The notes under the pieces are model-generated. The model did not search any database. It was not told the DNA's origin and saw only the letters and a program-made list of their open reading frames with translations. A DNA stretch of 64,000 nt from Candidatus Scalindua sp. (GTDB taxonomy: Bacteria; Planctomycetota; Brocadiia; Brocadiales; Scalinduaceae): NCBI GenBank assembly GCA_021777035.1, contig JAIQZR010000164.1, positions 25,098 to 89,097 of the forward strand. Direction: 5' to 3'. Shown piece after piece: positions 62,302-64,000 of the stretch. The translations under genes were made by a program, and so were the position numbers. Position 1 is the stretch's first letter. Each line of letters begins with the position of its first letter.

Positions 62302-63825
62302 TTGTCTGATAAAACTGAGCGTACATCGCGTAATCTGGTACAGATCTTATCAAATATCGGTAGCCCAAATATCCTGTTAGTAGGAGATTTCATGCTAGAT
62401 AAATATGTATGGGGTGAAGTCACACGTATATCACAGGAGGCGCCAATTCCCGTGCTGAACGCAACCTCTGAGGAGATAAGACCGGGTGGAGCGGGAAGTG
62501 TTGCAAATAACCTTGCACACCTCGGGGCTAATGTCTGTTGTTGTGGTGTAATAGGTAGAGATAGTGAGGGTGAGCGTCTATTGGAAAATTTAGACAGTAT
62601 TGGGGTAGAGACGGACGGGATTATACAAGTTTCAGACAGGCCAACAACGGTAAAGGTAAGAATGATGGGGCATCTTCAATCAGCGGGAAAAGGAATTCAA
62701 CAGCTTTTAAGAATTGATTATGAAAAGACAGATGATATTGAAGAGAAAACAGAGAATGAAATTATTAATAAAATTGAAATCAAGATACAACATGTTGATA
62801 TAATACTGTTATCCGATATGAATAAGGGCGTATTGTCCAAACGGCTTCTGGAAATGGTTATTAAATTGGGCAAAGACCACAAAATACCGGTTATAGTAGA
62901 CCCGAGACTTTCAAATGACTACACGATTTATAAGGGGGCAACTGCTATTACTCCTAACCGGTACGAAACAAAACTATCAACTGGGATTAAAATAACTGAC
63001 ATTGACAGCATGAAGTCTGCGGGAAAGAAATTGTCGGAAGAGTCTTCCTTTGAGTACGTTATTATTACGGCTGATAAGGATGGCATGTTTTTGTACAGAA
63101 ATGATGAATCATGTGACTTAATTCCTACAGTGCCTAAAGATGTATATGATGTCAGTGGTGCGGGTGATATGGTTTTGAGTGTTTTTGGTTTTGTGGTGGG
63201 AAGTAAAAATAGTTTTCAAGATGCGGCAATGATTGCAAATATTGCCGCTGGGATTGAGGTTGGTAAGATAGGTGCCGTGCCAGTTAGTAAGAGTGAGATA
63301 CTGAGTGAGCTCATGGGCGGATCAAATCCCCTTTATTCAAAGATTAAGATTTTGAATGAGTTGGAAGAAACACTTAATAAGCATAGAGAAAATAACGAGA
63401 GAATTGTGTTTACTAACGGATGCTTTGACATACTTCATATAGGTCATATAGAATATCTTAAGTTTTCCAGACAACAGGGTGACATATTGGTAATTGGTTT
63501 GAATACTGACAGGTCAGTAAGGGAACAAAAGGGAGATAAAAGGCCTTTCGTTTCAGAAGAGGAGAGAGCAAGGTTAATTTCTGCGCTGGAGGATGTAAGT
63601 TATGTTGTTCTTTTTGATGAATTAACACCTGAAAATCTTATAAGAAGGATAAAGCCTGACGTTCTTGTAAAAGGGGAAGACTGGAAGGAAAAAGGAGTGG
63701 TTGGTCGCGGTTTTGTAGAATCTTATGGTGGTAAAGTGATTTTGGCACCTTTTGTGAAGAACGTTTCAACAACTGACATTGTTACAAGGATTTTAGAACG
63801 GAACAGTAGAGTCCCTGAGAGGTAA
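62302..63825 (+). CDS. hldE: Bifunctional heptose-7-phosphate kinase / heptose-1-phosphate adenylyltransferase (HldE-like)
   Basis: Two steps of ADP-heptose synthesis for LPS inner core. The kinase half (1-330) is a PfkB-type enzyme: ILLVGDFMLDKYVWGEV, RPGGAGSVANNLAHLGA and the C-terminal signature PKDVYDVSGAGDMVLSVFG. The adenylyltransferase half starts RIVFTNGCFDILHIGHIEYL (HxGH motif near residue 380), with VIGLNTDRSVREQKGDKRPF and VLVKGEDWKEKGVVG. Both halves are complete; length 507 is slightly above E. coli HldE. TTG 62302 is chosen, with GGAG upstream at 62292-62295; TTG 62290 lies on that site. Supports an LPS with heptose core. Confidence 0.94.
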   Translation: MSDKTERTSRNLVQILSNIGSPNILLVGDFMLDKYVWGEVTRISQEAPIPVLNATSEEIRPGGAGSVANNLAHLGANVCCCGVIGRDSEGERLLENLDSIGVETDGIIQVSDRPTTVKVRMMGHLQSAGKGIQQLLRIDYEKTDDIEEKTENEIINKIEIKIQHVDIILLSDMNKGVLSKRLLEMVIKLGKDHKIPVIVDPRLSNDYTIYKGATAITPNRYETKLSTGIKITDIDSMKSAGKKLSEESSFEYVIITADKDGMFLYRNDESCDLIPTVPKDVYDVSGAGDMVLSVFGFVVGSKNSFQDAAMIANIAAGIEVGKIGAVPVSKSEILSELMGGSNPLYSKIKILNELEETLNKHRENNERIVFTNGCFDILHIGHIEYLKFSRQQGDILVIGLNTDRSVREQKGDKRPFVSEEERARLISALEDVSYVVLFDELTPENLIRRIKPDVLVKGEDWKEKGVVGRGFVESYGGKVILAPFVKNVSTTDIVTRILERNSRVPER

Positions 63826-63919
63826 TATTTAGAGATTATGCCTTAACTTGATTATATATGAATTTCCTTTTTAAGTCTTTAGCTTAAAATCTGTTATAAC
63901 AAAAACAAAAAACCGTATC

Positions 63920-63953
63920 CTCACGCAAAGCCGCAAAGATCGCAAAGGATAAA
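63920..63953 (+). repeat. CGCAAAG-type repeat at the right edge
   Basis: TCACGCAAAGCCGCAAAGAT then CGCAAAGG, the left-arm type of the inverted repeat at 1448-1587. Its partner arm is probably outside the window. Confidence 0.6.
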
Positions 63954-64000
63954 ACTGCCGAGAAAATATACGAATATTTATGAGCCATGACTCACTTTTT

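Overview
This is a low-GC chromosomal window from a Gram-negative bacterium. It carries LPS and outer-membrane genes (an LptF/LptG permease, an MsbA-type exporter, a heptose-phosphate kinase/adenylyltransferase), N-acetylmuramoyl amidase and ordinary bacterial housekeeping genes. The mix of two rhomboids, membrane-embedded spermidine synthase, four-helix-bundle protein, haem-binding membrane protein and many short palindromic repeats in wide gaps would suit a planctomycete, possibly an anammox-type Brocadiales ('Ca. Scalindua'-like). No diagnostic gene such as hydrazine synthase is present, so that placement is inference. I saw no rRNA, no tRNA and no CRISPR array.

Layout. 1-7.3 kb, mostly minus strand: SLC13-type permease (cut by the left edge), pyruvate kinase, MarC, RfbD, MsbA-type exporter. 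7.4-11 kb, plus strand: LptF/G permease with a large coiled-coil insert, rhomboid, dapB. 11.6-17.8 kb: dnaK, clpB and a flippase-like membrane protein. 17.9-22.3 kb: second rhomboid and lipoprotein amidase (minus), then a membrane-fused spermidine synthase (plus). 22.5-23.2 kb: DUF4160/DUF2442 pair, the first gene split by a small transposable element. 23.4-27.4 kb (minus): two DUF1538 membrane proteins with P-II-like and CBS proteins, then a Tat-exported radical SAM enzyme. 27.6-33.2 kb is an accessory zone: ACT protein, AlbA_2-type regulator, truncated Fic, an unknown protein and fragments of GxxExxY and ORF6N genes. 33.2-39 kb: SIMPL protein, folC, aroB, four-helix-bundle insert, dprA, phosphoesterase. 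39.4-43.8 kb: two GlcD-like oxidases and a GlcF-like Fe-S protein. 43.8-51.5 kb: GDSL esterase, S24 repressor, Fur-type regulator, TlpA-like protein, PEP mutase fusion, PHP phosphatase, CxxCH membrane protein, NifU/IscU scaffold. 51.5-52.3 kb: MntA/HepT toxin-antitoxin with a frameshifted antitoxin. 53-58 kb: GT-C glycosyltransferase, histidine kinase, sigma54 regulator, zinc-ribbon protein. 58-64 kb: glycosyltransferase-like protein, rpmE-prfA-prmC (minus), hldE-like gene.

The most unusual content is between the genes. A roughly 156-bp inverted-repeat element occurs four times, and two copies have recognisable 9-10 bp target duplications that interrupt genes. A second family consists of short hairpins with GAAA-type loops whose stems differ in sequence but stay self-complementary. 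About eight of these lie between the two glcD paralogues, a two-hairpin cassette follows each paralogue, and a long hybrid inverted repeat follows hepT. The first glcD paralogue is full length but has lost the family's catalytic motifs.
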